From the IMG/VR virus record IMGVR_UViG_3300032217_001331, positions 1 through 26,836 of that record: a stretch of 26,836 bases of DNA. The stretch is one strand, 5' to 3'. Shown piece after piece: positions 1 through 6,560 of the stretch. A program made the translations under genes and the position numbers. The notes below the pieces were generated by a model. The model saw only the letters and a list, made by a program, of their open reading frames with translations, was not told the origin of the DNA and did no database searches. Each line of letters starts with the position of its first letter. Position 1 is the first letter of the stretch. This DNA comes from a virus.

Positions 1-463
1 CTAGAAGATTATCTGGTGCTGCGTCAATAAATTCAATAAATGGTTTGTCTAAAGCACCACGAATTGAAGCACCCTGAGTGATAGCATTAATGAGGCGGCG
101 TTTAGCAACTTCATCATTCATAATGTCTGTGGAGGGTATTTGAGGTTGGGGCATTTGAAGCTCAGGCTCTCCAGGTTCCATAGGGGGAAGATTACCCGCT
201 CCTAAAGTAGCTTCAATCTCAATACCAAACTCATCAATAACAGGATACATTTTTTTAACCATTCTTACTGCTAATTGCTCCAATTGTTCTTTATATGGAG
301 CTTCATCTTGCATAAGTTGATTTATCAGTACAGCAGAACGTTGCATGATCTGCATTAAGTTAGCATTACCAAGCATTCTTTCTCGTGCTTGGGCACTTTT
401 ACCTTTTAGGTTTTGGATAGTTCCGGGGTCTTGGAATATATCCTTATATTGAATCTCGTTCAT
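1..463 (-). CDS. Hypothetical phage protein, C-terminus cut by window edge
   Basis: The frame opens with ATG at 463-461 and runs without a stop to base 1, giving 154 visible residues starting MNEIQYKDIFQDPGT. It begins four bases after the stop of the 87-aa gene, so it is the last gene of that group here. The visible part is mostly helical and charged. Residues around 25-45 (ANLMQIMQRSAVLINQLM) look like a coiled helix. A Pro-rich stretch of the PPMEPGEPELQMPQP type follows, then the segment RRLINAITQGASIRGA. I recall that last segment from hypothetical proteins encoded near head genes in uncultured marine phages, but I cannot name a function. No signal peptide, membrane segment or catalytic motif is visible. 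The gene is real by frame length, codon use and tight packing; the role is unknown, possibly virion-associated. Confidence 0.8.
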   Translation of the reverse strand, partial: MNEIQYKDIFQDPGTIQNLKGKSAQARERMLGNANLMQIMQRSAVLINQLMQDEAPYKEQLEQLAVRMVKKMYPVIDEFGIEIEATLGAGNLPPMEPGEPELQMPQPQIPSTDIMNDEVAKRRLINAITQGASIRGALDKPFIEFIDAAPDNLL

Positions 464-467
464 TAGA

Positions 468-731
468 TTATTTACCTTTTAATGATTTATATTTTTTTAC
501 AATATTAGCTATACCTTGAGATACAGCTTCATTAGTTTCTTCTTTAGCTTTACTTCCAGCTTTCGGACTAGTTTTTGGAGCGTTATCAGGTTTTTTAAAA
601 GGACTAGGCTTGTCAGTACCGGGTTTTGTTTTTGTTTTTTCCTTTTCAGCAGGTGCAGTTTTAGTTCCTGCTTCAGTTAATGCCTTAGCAATTTCTTCTT
701 TAATTATTTTCTTAAGATCGTTGAGTTTCAT
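468..731 (-). CDS. Small basic protein with amphipathic N-terminal helix
   Basis: This 87-aa protein is very rich in Lys, Thr and Pro. Residues 1-20 form an amphipathic helix (MKLNDLKKIIKEEIAKALTE) ending in Leu-Thr-Glu followed by Ala-Gly. The next 50 residues are a disordered Lys/Thr/Pro linker, and the last 20 (SQGIANIVKKYKSLKGK) are a second basic helix. Its start overlaps the end of the 904-aa gene by 20 bases, so the two are probably translated together. The N-terminus resembles T4 capsid-targeting sequences, with a possible (L/I)-x-E prohead-protease site after residue 20. A mature product would be a short basic peptide able to bind DNA or sit in the head. That role is inference; no named family was recognised. 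Confidence 0.75.
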   Translation of the reverse strand: MKLNDLKKIIKEEIAKALTEAGTKTAPAEKEKTKTKPGTDKPSPFKKPDNAPKTSPKAGSKAKEETNEAVSQGIANIVKKYKSLKGK

Positions 732-3426
732 ATTTATTTTTGTTTAAATGTTTACGTAATAATTCTTTTGTCTCCTCTAACATATGTGGATTTTCAGCTA
801 AAAACATATTAATAGCTACTCCCTTTTCTGATTCAGCCAAGTTTTGGGCTTGTAAAGTAGCTAAAAGGTTATCAGGAGATCCTATGTTTGTAAAGGTATT
901 GGGGGTTAATATATAATGGGAGTTACCTGGTTGTAATACTATGGATGCAATGTATGTTCCATTTTGGAGTTCAATGACATATATTTTATTATTTCCACTG
1001 TAGACCATTCGTCTAACTCTTCCTCTACCTCTTAATATATTGTCACGACGACCTGCTCCTCTGTCTCCATATACTCTAGTTGTTATAGTGGCATCTGCAA
1101 ATCTATTTTTAATTGCAGATGGTAATTGATTCCAAGTGTTTAATAACCCAGCCGGTTCTAATGCAGTTGTAACACTTGAAAAATCTCCAACGACTGGAGC
1201 AACGTCTTGTTGTGCTCTTGGTTGGCCACCACCTGCTGGTCTTCCTCTTCTTCTAATAGGAGCAGCAACTCGTTCTCCTGCGCCTAAATCAGCAGGTGTA
1301 GGACCTGCTTGTGCGGCTGGTACTTCGGGTTCAACTACTGGTTCAGCAGCCGGAGCAGCATTTCCTAATAATCGTGCTACGGCAGCAGGTGTAATAACTG
1401 CTCTAATGAGGTTATTGCGTTTTCCTACTACTTTACTGTCTCTAGGATTTGCAGTATTAATAAGAAATATTTTTTCTTCTCCGTCTTCAGTAGCAACTAC
1501 TGCGCGGGAGCGATTATTTGGATTTAATGGAGGGTTAGCTTCAAGAAATTCTTTTTTTCGATTCCTTCCATAATAATCACTAACATCTAAAATTGAAGCT
1601 AAATCTGCATCGTTGTATGACATGTTTTGGCTACGCATGTACTCAAAATAAGGAGGCAAGTATTCGGAACCATCCATACCATTGCCACCATCATATAGGT
1701 ACCAATATTCTCCTCCAGCTCTACGACCATATGTGTGAGGTAAGAAAAAATCAGTTGCAGGAGTAGAAGCGGGGAGAGTAAATATAGGATAAGAAGCGTT
1801 AGGTGCCGTTAAGACAACATATGCGATATTGCCACCAAAGGTAGAAATTCTAGAAGCATACGGTGTTGAGTTTATTATATTAAGACAAGCACTTTTATCT
1901 ATAGCATTTGGAAGATTAGTTTTATTAAATATATAAGATAAAATTCTAGTTTGAAATGAAGTATTTGTAGTTTCATCTGCCAATGCTTGTTGAACCTCTT
2001 CACTATCAAATGGTATTGAAGTTATAGTACCATTTTCTATTTTATAAGAAGCAAATGAATTTGAATCTAATAAAATTTGTTTACCATCAATTTCTTTAAC
2101 AATAAGCCCTGAATCAGGGGTATTTTTAGCTGTTTCTATAATTTCCCTTAATTTAGATTTACTTAGTATTTCCATTGAGGCCAACTGCATTAAGGTTTTA
2201 AAAGGGAGCTGGTCTAAATGATCATAATCAAGCAAATAATTAGCATTTTCTTTATTAACTTTAACACTGCGATAATTTGTAGCTTCCTCATGAAGTGCTA
2301 TGTTTAAATCTTGACCTATGGTTAAAAATACTATAGTTCTTTTATCTTTAGTTACATATACTCTTTCATCTGTGGCTAAATCCCACTTGTTAGTGTAAGT
2401 AAGTACTTTTTTAACATCAAATGAAAATGTTTCTTTTGATAAATAATTAGTAGATATTTTACTACGTAAATTTTCAAGTATAGATTTTTGATTATTAGGA
2501 GAAAACTTATCTAAACTTTGAACTAATTCCTCAGTAGATACTATTCCTGGATTTTTAGCAAGGTAAGTAGCAACCTCAGGAAATTTAGGGAGATATTTTT
2601 CTACAAAACGTTCATTGCTTATATCCTCAAAAAGTTTTTTTCCTTTTCTAACAGCCAAATACGATTGTTTGTCTGGGAATAGAAGGAGAGCCCATTCCAT
2701 ATATGGCATAGGTTCGTTTTTGTATTGTTGGGTAAATACTTCCTGGGGGGAAAGAGGGATATATTTTAATACACTTTTAACATTTGGGATATCTCTTAAC
2801 CAAGGAATTTCAGATAATAATCTGTCAAAACTCATTGGTTCAGATTCGTTTGGTCTATTTTCTCTATTAGTCCAAACATATCTTTTATTTTCTTGAGTAT
2901 CTCTAACTTGTATAGCTACAAAACTTAATGGATAATTAGTATTATCTAAATTGGTATTTCGTGCTAAATAAAATGTAGGAAAACTTCTTTCTTTACCATA
3001 TCGGTAAATAGGAAATGAAGTTCTAGTAATACACCATGTAAGATTAGGTGAGCGATGACGTTGACAAAGTTCTTCTTTACTACCATTGTAAATTACAATG
3101 GTATTATCTTCATTATTATAGACAGTATCTGGGGTAATTTCTGCAGATGTTTCTGCTCCTGGGGAAGCAGTAGCTATAGCTTCTAGGTCACCTAATGAGT
3201 ATTTAAATAGATCTTTTTCTTTAAGATTAGGTTTGTTTCTTAAAACTTTATCAAAGAAATCTATATAAGCATTTAGCGTATCATCAGATATGTTTCTGTT
3301 TTTTCTGTCAGCTTCTTTTCTAAATTGATTAAAAAGCTGTTGTTTAATTGCAGGGGCATATGCCTCAGTTAAACCATTATCCCAATTATTAATAACGTGT
3401 AGTATGAATCTATATATTGGCTTCAC
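712..3426 (-). CDS. Large multidomain phage protein with WCITR domain and AT-hook
   Basis: This is a 904-aa protein of unknown function. GTG at 3426-3424 is the likely start: an in-frame TAG lies two codons upstream and the first internal Met is near residue 198. Residues 8-22 contain a helix ending in Leu19-Thr20-Glu21/Ala22, a possible prohead-protease site. Residues 108-190 contain an uncharacterised domain I recall from many phage and giant-virus proteins: NLTWCITR at 128-135, then a YRYG segment and a TFYLARN strand. A long helical middle follows. Residues from about 680 to 745 are an Ala/Pro/Gly-rich linker ending in an AT-hook-like RRRGRP (725-730), and a globular C-terminal part closes the protein. 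Its end overlaps the 87-aa gene. The AT-hook suggests minor-groove DNA contact, and size with processing site suggests an internal head protein; both are inferences. No catalytic motif was identified. Confidence 0.85.
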   Translation of the reverse strand: MKPIYRFILHVINNWDNGLTEAYAPAIKQQLFNQFRKEADRKNRNISDDTLNAYIDFFDKVLRNKPNLKEKDLFKYSLGDLEAIATASPGAETSAEITPDTVYNNEDNTIVIYNGSKEELCQRHRSPNLTWCITRTSFPIYRYGKERSFPTFYLARNTNLDNTNYPLSFVAIQVRDTQENKRYVWTNRENRPNESEPMSFDRLLSEIPWLRDIPNVKSVLKYIPLSPQEVFTQQYKNEPMPYMEWALLLFPDKQSYLAVRKGKKLFEDISNERFVEKYLPKFPEVATYLAKNPGIVSTEELVQSLDKFSPNNQKSILENLRSKISTNYLSKETFSFDVKKVLTYTNKWDLATDERVYVTKDKRTIVFLTIGQDLNIALHEEATNYRSVKVNKENANYLLDYDHLDQLPFKTLMQLASMEILSKSKLREIIETAKNTPDSGLIVKEIDGKQILLDSNSFASYKIENGTITSIPFDSEEVQQALADETTNTSFQTRILSYIFNKTNLPNAIDKSACLNIINSTPYASRISTFGGNIAYVVLTAPNASYPIFTLPASTPATDFFLPHTYGRRAGGEYWYLYDGGNGMDGSEYLPPYFEYMRSQNMSYNDADLASILDVSDYYGRNRKKEFLEANPPLNPNNRSRAVVATEDGEEKIFLINTANPRDSKVVGKRNNLIRAVITPAAVARLLGNAAPAAEPVVEPEVPAAQAGPTPADLGAGERVAAPIRRRGRPAGGGQPRAQQDVAPVVGDFSSVTTALEPAGLLNTWNQLPSAIKNRFADATITTRVYGDRGAGRRDNILRGRGRVRRMVYSGNNKIYVIELQNGTYIASIVLQPGNSHYILTPNTFTNIGSPDNLLATLQAQNLAESEKGVAINMFLAENPHMLEETKELLRKHLNKNKYETQRS

Positions 3427-3443
3427 TAACTATAATGTTTTAA

Positions 3444-3454
3444 TTATAAATATT
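3444..3454 (-). promoter_or_regulatory. Recurrent AT motif upstream of the 904-aa gene
   Basis: The + strand reads TTATAAATATT (coding strand AATATTTATAA), 17 bases before the GTG start of the 904-aa gene. The same motif or a one-base variant recurs in front of seven other genes in this window. It could be a phage promoter element or a translation-related signal; the sequence alone cannot decide. Confidence 0.45.
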
Positions 3455-3459
3455 GGGTC

Positions 3460-4176
3460 TTATTTCGTTTTACCCCATTTTTTACCTTTACCTTTTGTTT
3501 TACATTGAGCAGGTGTAGGACGACATGAAGGGTATTTAGCACGCTTTTCTCCTTCTTTTCTACCACATGGTTTACATTTACCATCTCTACAAGTGTTACA
3601 ATCTACCCAACCACCTTCTTTACCAGGTGCTCCTTTACGTTTGAACCAAGTACGAAGTGTTTCTTGTTTAGCTTCATTTAATATATCTTGAAATTCTTGC
3701 GGTAATTTTTTAATATTTACTAATTTAGCAGGAATTGATTTTAATTCAGCATCTATAGCTTTATTAGCTCTATGATTACCATCTATAATATATTTATAAT
3801 CTCCATTATCATCTACAATAATAATAATAGGATATTTAAAATCAGCAGCACTTAACCTATCTGATTCTATACCACCACTGTCTTTTTTAATAACTATTTT
3901 TTTAATTTTTTCAATAGGGGCTTGAATAATAGGATAATCTTTTATAATATTCAAAAGTTGTGTTAATGTTATTTTTTGTCCATTTTTTCCTGTCCAAGAT
4001 GTTTTTTGCCAATCTTCTTTTAAATCTTTCCAGATTTTACCTTGACGGCATCTAACAATAGCGCCTGATTTGTAAGCGGATGGTTTATCGTATTTGCGAT
4101 CAGCGATACGTTTGCATCGGTCAGCTTTTTTCTTTTGTTCCTTAAGGAGTTGTTTTAGTAAGTGTGTAAGTTTCAT
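3460..4176 (-). CDS. ParB-like fold protein with Cys-rich terminal modules
   Basis: I place the start at ATG 4176-4174, giving 238 aa. An upstream in-frame ATG at 4263 would overlap the previous gene by 83 bases. From 4176 the protein begins MKLTHLLKQLLKEQKKK, the amphipathic N-terminus type of neighbouring genes, four bases after the preceding stop. Residues 32-44 are PSAYKSGAIVRCR, a small module I recall in many phage proteins. Residues 110-160 contain YIIDGNHRANKAI, with D-G-N-H-R at 132-136, the signature of the ParB/sulfiredoxin-like fold that includes nucleases and nucleotide-binding proteins. The C-terminus (residues 180-238) is a basic Cys-rich module with Cys193, 196, 201, 204, 218 and 225, probably zinc-binding. 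A DNA-acting role is plausible, but enzymatic activity cannot be claimed. A potential (L/I)-x-E site is L11-K12-E13. Confidence 0.82.
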   Translation of the reverse strand: MKLTHLLKQLLKEQKKKADRCKRIADRKYDKPSAYKSGAIVRCRQGKIWKDLKEDWQKTSWTGKNGQKITLTQLLNIIKDYPIIQAPIEKIKKIVIKKDSGGIESDRLSAADFKYPIIIIVDDNGDYKYIIDGNHRANKAIDAELKSIPAKLVNIKKLPQEFQDILNEAKQETLRTWFKRKGAPGKEGGWVDCNTCRDGKCKPCGRKEGEKRAKYPSCRPTPAQCKTKGKGKKWGKTK

Positions 4177-4180
4177 TATT

Positions 4181-4819
4181 TTACCACTTTTTACAAGACC
4201 AATAATTTGCTTTCCATCTTGGTCCGGGGTTATCACAATGATGTCTTGCTCTGTAGGCGGCACGTCTTTTAGGATTTTTGGCTTTAATTACCATTCTTTT
4301 ACCTTTAGCTGACTTTCCACCAAATCCAAAGTTAACTTTTACAACTTTACCTTTAGCGTTCTTAACATATACTTTAAATTTTTTAATGTCACCCTGCATT
4401 GGTTTACCTAATTGAACCTTACGACCGTGGTATTCAGCTTCGGTTAATGTTTCAACTTCTATCATTGGTAAATCAAGTGGGACTATTTTACCTTCATACA
4501 TTCCAAAACGACCTAAATCTGTGGTTTCAAATAACTTTTTATCTTCACCTTGCAATTCAATAACTCCTTTTTTCCACAATAATCGAGCTTCATGTATTAA
4601 ATTTACATGAGCTTCAGATCCTGGCCGGAATATGTTATCATGAATAGGTAATTGATTACTTAAGTGATAACGCATGTTTTCTGATATAGGCATGCTATAC
4701 TGTTTAGACTCATTTAGCAAGGGAGCATCAGTGCATTTATCACAACCACAATCACATTTTTTCTTTTTGGGCTGCTCAGTTAATACTTTTTTAATTGCTT
4801 CTATAAGACGTTGTTTCAT
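4181..4819 (-). CDS. Cys-rich basic phage protein with CDNPGP tail module
   Basis: This is a 212-aa protein. The first 15 residues (MKQRLIEAIKKVLTE) form an amphipathic helix with a Leu-Thr-Glu site after residue 15. A Cys cluster follows (Cys22, 24, 26, 29), likely a small metal site. A middle region around residues 40-120 has no recognised fold. A second Leu-Thr-Glu/Ala site lies at 125-128. From there a basic beta-rich stretch leads to a C-terminal module with ARHHCDNPGP (191-200) and NYWSCKKW (205-212). I recall this tail module, in closely similar wording, from many marine phage proteins, where it ends otherwise unrelated proteins. It sits 20 bases downstream of the 169-aa gene and four bases upstream of the ParB-like gene, so it is part of one operon. 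The function is unknown; a packaged virion protein is my inference. Confidence 0.82.
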   Translation of the reverse strand: MKQRLIEAIKKVLTEQPKKKKCDCGCDKCTDAPLLNESKQYSMPISENMRYHLSNQLPIHDNIFRPGSEAHVNLIHEARLLWKKGVIELQGEDKKLFETTDLGRFGMYEGKIVPLDLPMIEVETLTEAEYHGRKVQLGKPMQGDIKKFKVYVKNAKGKVVKVNFGFGGKSAKGKRMVIKAKNPKRRAAYRARHHCDNPGPRWKANYWSCKKW

Positions 4820-4839
4820 GTTGTAAGTATTAAATGTTT

Positions 4840-5349
4840 TTATTCAGGAGTTTCTTCCTCACTCTCAGGAGCTGGTGCTTCTGGGGCTGTTTCGTCTGCT
4901 GGGGTTTCTCCTGTAGAAGGTATAAGTCCTCCTTCTTCTTTTTCGGGTTCAGCTTTACTACCATACATCAATATACGAGCAACAGATTCAATTGCTCTTT
5001 GTTCTTCATTGATGTTGCGCAAATAATATTTTTTACCTTCTATTTGAGCAACCCAAGAACGTTCAGTATAAATTAAATAAAAAAACTGTTGGTTAGTTAA
5101 AACAATTTTAAATGTAGTAGGGCGAGGAGCTACCCATTGTATGTCAGAAATAAAAAGTTCGTATTGATCTGTAAGAAAGGATGTGACAGTATCTCTTAGA
5201 GTAGGAAATTTAGACAAAAGTGGAAAAGCACCTACATCTAAGTCTGCATCTTGGGGAGTAATGTCTAATACATCCTCCTTGGTTTTATTTGCATATACTC
5301 GTTTGGCTATGCCTTGAATCTTGTCTATTAATTCTTTTTTAGTAGCCAT
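4840..5349 (-). CDS. Hypothetical protein with acidic Pro/Glu tail
   Basis: This 169-aa protein was not recognised. Residues 1-25 are a helix (MATKKELIDKIQGIAKRVYA). Residues 60-115 look like an alternating beta-strand domain (for example FKIVLTNQQFFYLIY and SWVAQIEGKKYYLRNI), followed by a helix near 120-130. The last 40 residues are a disordered acidic Pro/Glu/Ala tail, ending SEEETPE. The start follows the stop of the 192-aa gene by three bases and has no Shine-Dalgarno; an A-rich leader (ataaaaa) precedes the ATG. The position in the operon of basic, Cys-rich and tag-bearing proteins suggests a related job, perhaps an acidic partner, but nothing in the sequence proves it. Confidence 0.78.
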   Translation of the reverse strand: MATKKELIDKIQGIAKRVYANKTKEDVLDITPQDADLDVGAFPLLSKFPTLRDTVTSFLTDQYELFISDIQWVAPRPTTFKIVLTNQQFFYLIYTERSWVAQIEGKKYYLRNINEEQRAIESVARILMYGSKAEPEKEEGGLIPSTGETPADETAPEAPAPESEEETPE

Positions 5350-5352
5350 TTT

Positions 5353-5931
5353 TTATTTGTCTAAGTAGTATACTTCTTCTTCCATTTGTTGGGGTTGACT
5401 TGGAAGATTTTGCGATTGTAAATATTGGTATACTGATTCTAGGTAATCATTAGCTTTGGTAAGTTTACTTTGCACCCATGCTTCTAACTGTGTATTTTCA
5501 TCTAGCATACTGAATAATTTTTCAGCATTTTGGATTAAATTATAAAGCTCAGACTTAGCCATTTCGCCCTCATAATCCATTTCTTCACCACATCCCTCAC
5601 ACATATCGTCTTCTTTAAGTTTTACCCCACGTCCTTTTAGTATATCAGCATATGTTACTTTACCATCGCCTGTTAAGTCAGGGAATTTTTCATCAACAGA
5701 TAATTTACTCTTAATGATTTCTTTTAATCGTTCGTTGTTCATAGTTTTAACTTGCTTTTTAGCTATGTTTATTGCCGCACCCCTCATTACTCGCTCAGCT
5801 TCTCCTTTGTAGTTATTGATAAACTTTTTTCTATTTTTCTTCATAGCCTGGTAGACTTGTTCTGCTCGGTCTAATACAGACGTAGATAATTCAGGTGCTT
5901 GTGGTGTTGCGGGTTGTTCTTGGTGTGTCAT
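5353..5931 (-). CDS. Helical protein with EF-hand/dockerin-like calcium loop
   Basis: This is a 192-aa protein. Residues 15-75 are long basic helices (including GAAINIAKKQVKTMNNERLK). Residues 83-103 contain FPDLTGDGKVTYADILKGRG. Asp85, Thr87, Asp89, Lys91, Thr93 and Asp96 are spaced like an EF-hand or dockerin calcium loop. A Cys pair follows (MCEGCGEEM, Cys111 and Cys114). A helical module at 124-172 includes LEAWVQSKLTKANDYL. I recall both the calcium-loop segment and the AWVQSKLTKA module from many T4-like and marine phage proteins of unknown role. The gene is the first after the 5952-5973 hairpin, so its mRNA either starts just upstream or reads through it. Calcium binding is predicted, not shown. 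Confidence 0.8.
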   Translation of the reverse strand: MTHQEQPATPQAPELSTSVLDRAEQVYQAMKKNRKKFINNYKGEAERVMRGAAINIAKKQVKTMNNERLKEIIKSKLSVDEKFPDLTGDGKVTYADILKGRGVKLKEDDMCEGCGEEMDYEGEMAKSELYNLIQNAEKLFSMLDENTQLEAWVQSKLTKANDYLESVYQYLQSQNLPSQPQQMEEEVYYLDK

Positions 5932-5951
5932 ACTAATTAAATTTAATAAGA

Positions 5952-5973
5952 ATAAGGGGTTTTACCCCCTTAT
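5952..5973 (-). terminator. Hairpin terminator after the histone-like gene
   Basis: A perfect 8-bp stem (ATAAGGGG paired with CCCCTTAT) encloses a six-base loop, 19 bases after the stop of the histone-like gene. On the minus strand it is followed by a T-rich run (TCTTATTAAATTT). It is the only clear intergenic hairpin I found in the window. It probably ends or weakens transcription between the histone-like gene and the 192-aa gene, or acts as an mRNA 3' stabiliser with partial read-through. Confidence 0.7.
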
Positions 5974-5992
5974 AACTTATTGTGATGTTCAA

Positions 5993-6166
5993 TTACTTTG
6001 CTTTGTCTTCAGCAACTGAAGCTTTACGGTATTCAGTAACCAACTTTTTAAGCTCACCAAGTGACTTGCGAGCTCTACCATGGGCTGCCTTAACTGGTTT
6101 TCCATGTTCGGTTGAAAACTCATCCCATAAACCTTGCATTTTTTCAAATAACTCTTGAGTGTTCAT
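5993..6166 (-). CDS. Histone H1-like (Hc1-type) DNA-binding protein
   Basis: This is a 57-aa basic helical protein. It reads MNTQELFEKMQGLWDEF, then a His/Lys/Pro turn, then the core KAAHGRARKSLGELKKLV and the end TEYRKASVAEDKAK. The KAA-x-x-RARK-x-x-x-E-h-x-K pattern and the final (E/K)-(Y/F)-RK-x-S closely match what I know of the small histone-H1-like Hc1 proteins common in Bacteroidota chromosomes, which are about 57-60 aa, so the length is full. These are thought to bind and compact DNA. In a phage it could cover host or phage DNA, shift host transcription or help condense DNA for packaging. The gene lies 26 bases after the 114-aa gene and is followed by the hairpin at 5952-5973, so it may be expressed as the end of a separate unit. 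The start is the only suitable ATG and has no Shine-Dalgarno. Confidence 0.85.
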   Translation of the reverse strand: MNTQELFEKMQGLWDEFSTEHGKPVKAAHGRARKSLGELKKLVTEYRKASVAEDKAK

Positions 6167-6192
6167 AGATTTTATTTTTTAATTAATATATA

Positions 6193-6537
6193 TTACATTT
6201 GCCCACCTGTTCCTGGGATTTGGGTCTTCAGGAAGAATAGGGCAGTGTTTCCAATTTGTCTTACCAATTTTTCTTTGGTTTCACTATCAGGCATTTTCTT
6301 AGCAGCATCTAAAGCCATTTGTAAGCCTTGTCCTACTTGCTTTTCGGTTGAATCTCCACCACTTAAATCCATTTCAGGAGCAGCAGGTGCATCCATAGCT
6401 ACAGGCTCATCCATTGGGATATCCAGGTTTAACTCAGTTTCTTCAGCAGATTCTTCGTCTTTTTTAAGTTTTTTTTCAAAAAGAGAAAGTTCTTCTTTAA
6501 CAAGTTGAGATATTAAAGTACGTAGTTGTTTTTCCAT
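6193..6537 (-). CDS. Hypothetical acidic helical protein
   Basis: This 114-aa protein was not recognised. Residues 1-30 are a strong amphipathic helix (MEKQLRTLISQLVKEELSLF), which resembles the N-termini of several other proteins here. Leu19-Phe20-Glu21 could be a processing site, but the match is weaker. Residues 30-70 are an acidic, Pro/Met/Ala-rich disordered stretch (LDIPMDEPVAMDAPAAPEMD). The C-terminal 45 residues form a helix (KQVGQGLQMALDAAKKM) and a hydrophobic end with the string TALFFLK. The gene follows the recurrent AT motif at 6550-6560, which overlaps the stop of the 184-aa gene, and precedes the histone-like gene by 26 bases. A small virion or scaffold-type protein would fit this composition, but that is a guess. 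Confidence 0.75.
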   Translation of the reverse strand: MEKQLRTLISQLVKEELSLFEKKLKKDEESAEETELNLDIPMDEPVAMDAPAAPEMDLSGGDSTEKQVGQGLQMALDAAKKMPDSETKEKLVRQIGNTALFFLKTQIPGTGGQM

Positions 6538-6549
6538 CAGAATAATTTA

Positions 6550-6560
6550 TTATAAATATT
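6550..6560 (-). promoter_or_regulatory. Recurrent AT motif upstream of the 114-aa gene
   Basis: The + strand reads TTATAAATATT, ending on the stop codon of the 184-aa gene and lying 12 bases before the 114-aa start. It is identical to the copies at 3444, 15738 and 24671. Confidence 0.45.

Noticed and set aside
1136-1573. Open frame on the + strand opposite the Ala/Pro-rich linker (145 aa)
   Set aside because: It is the mirror of the GC-rich part of the 904-aa gene, has low-complexity Ala/Gly/Pro content and no neighbouring + strand genes.
2615-2896. + strand frame of 93 aa opposite the 904-aa gene
   Set aside because: It is a shadow of the minus-strand gene, with no leader or partner genes.
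4177-4263. N-terminal extension of the ParB-like gene starting MPPTEQDIIVITPDQDG
   Set aside because: It overlaps the previous gene by 83 bases; the internal Met gives a better start and a matching N-terminus.
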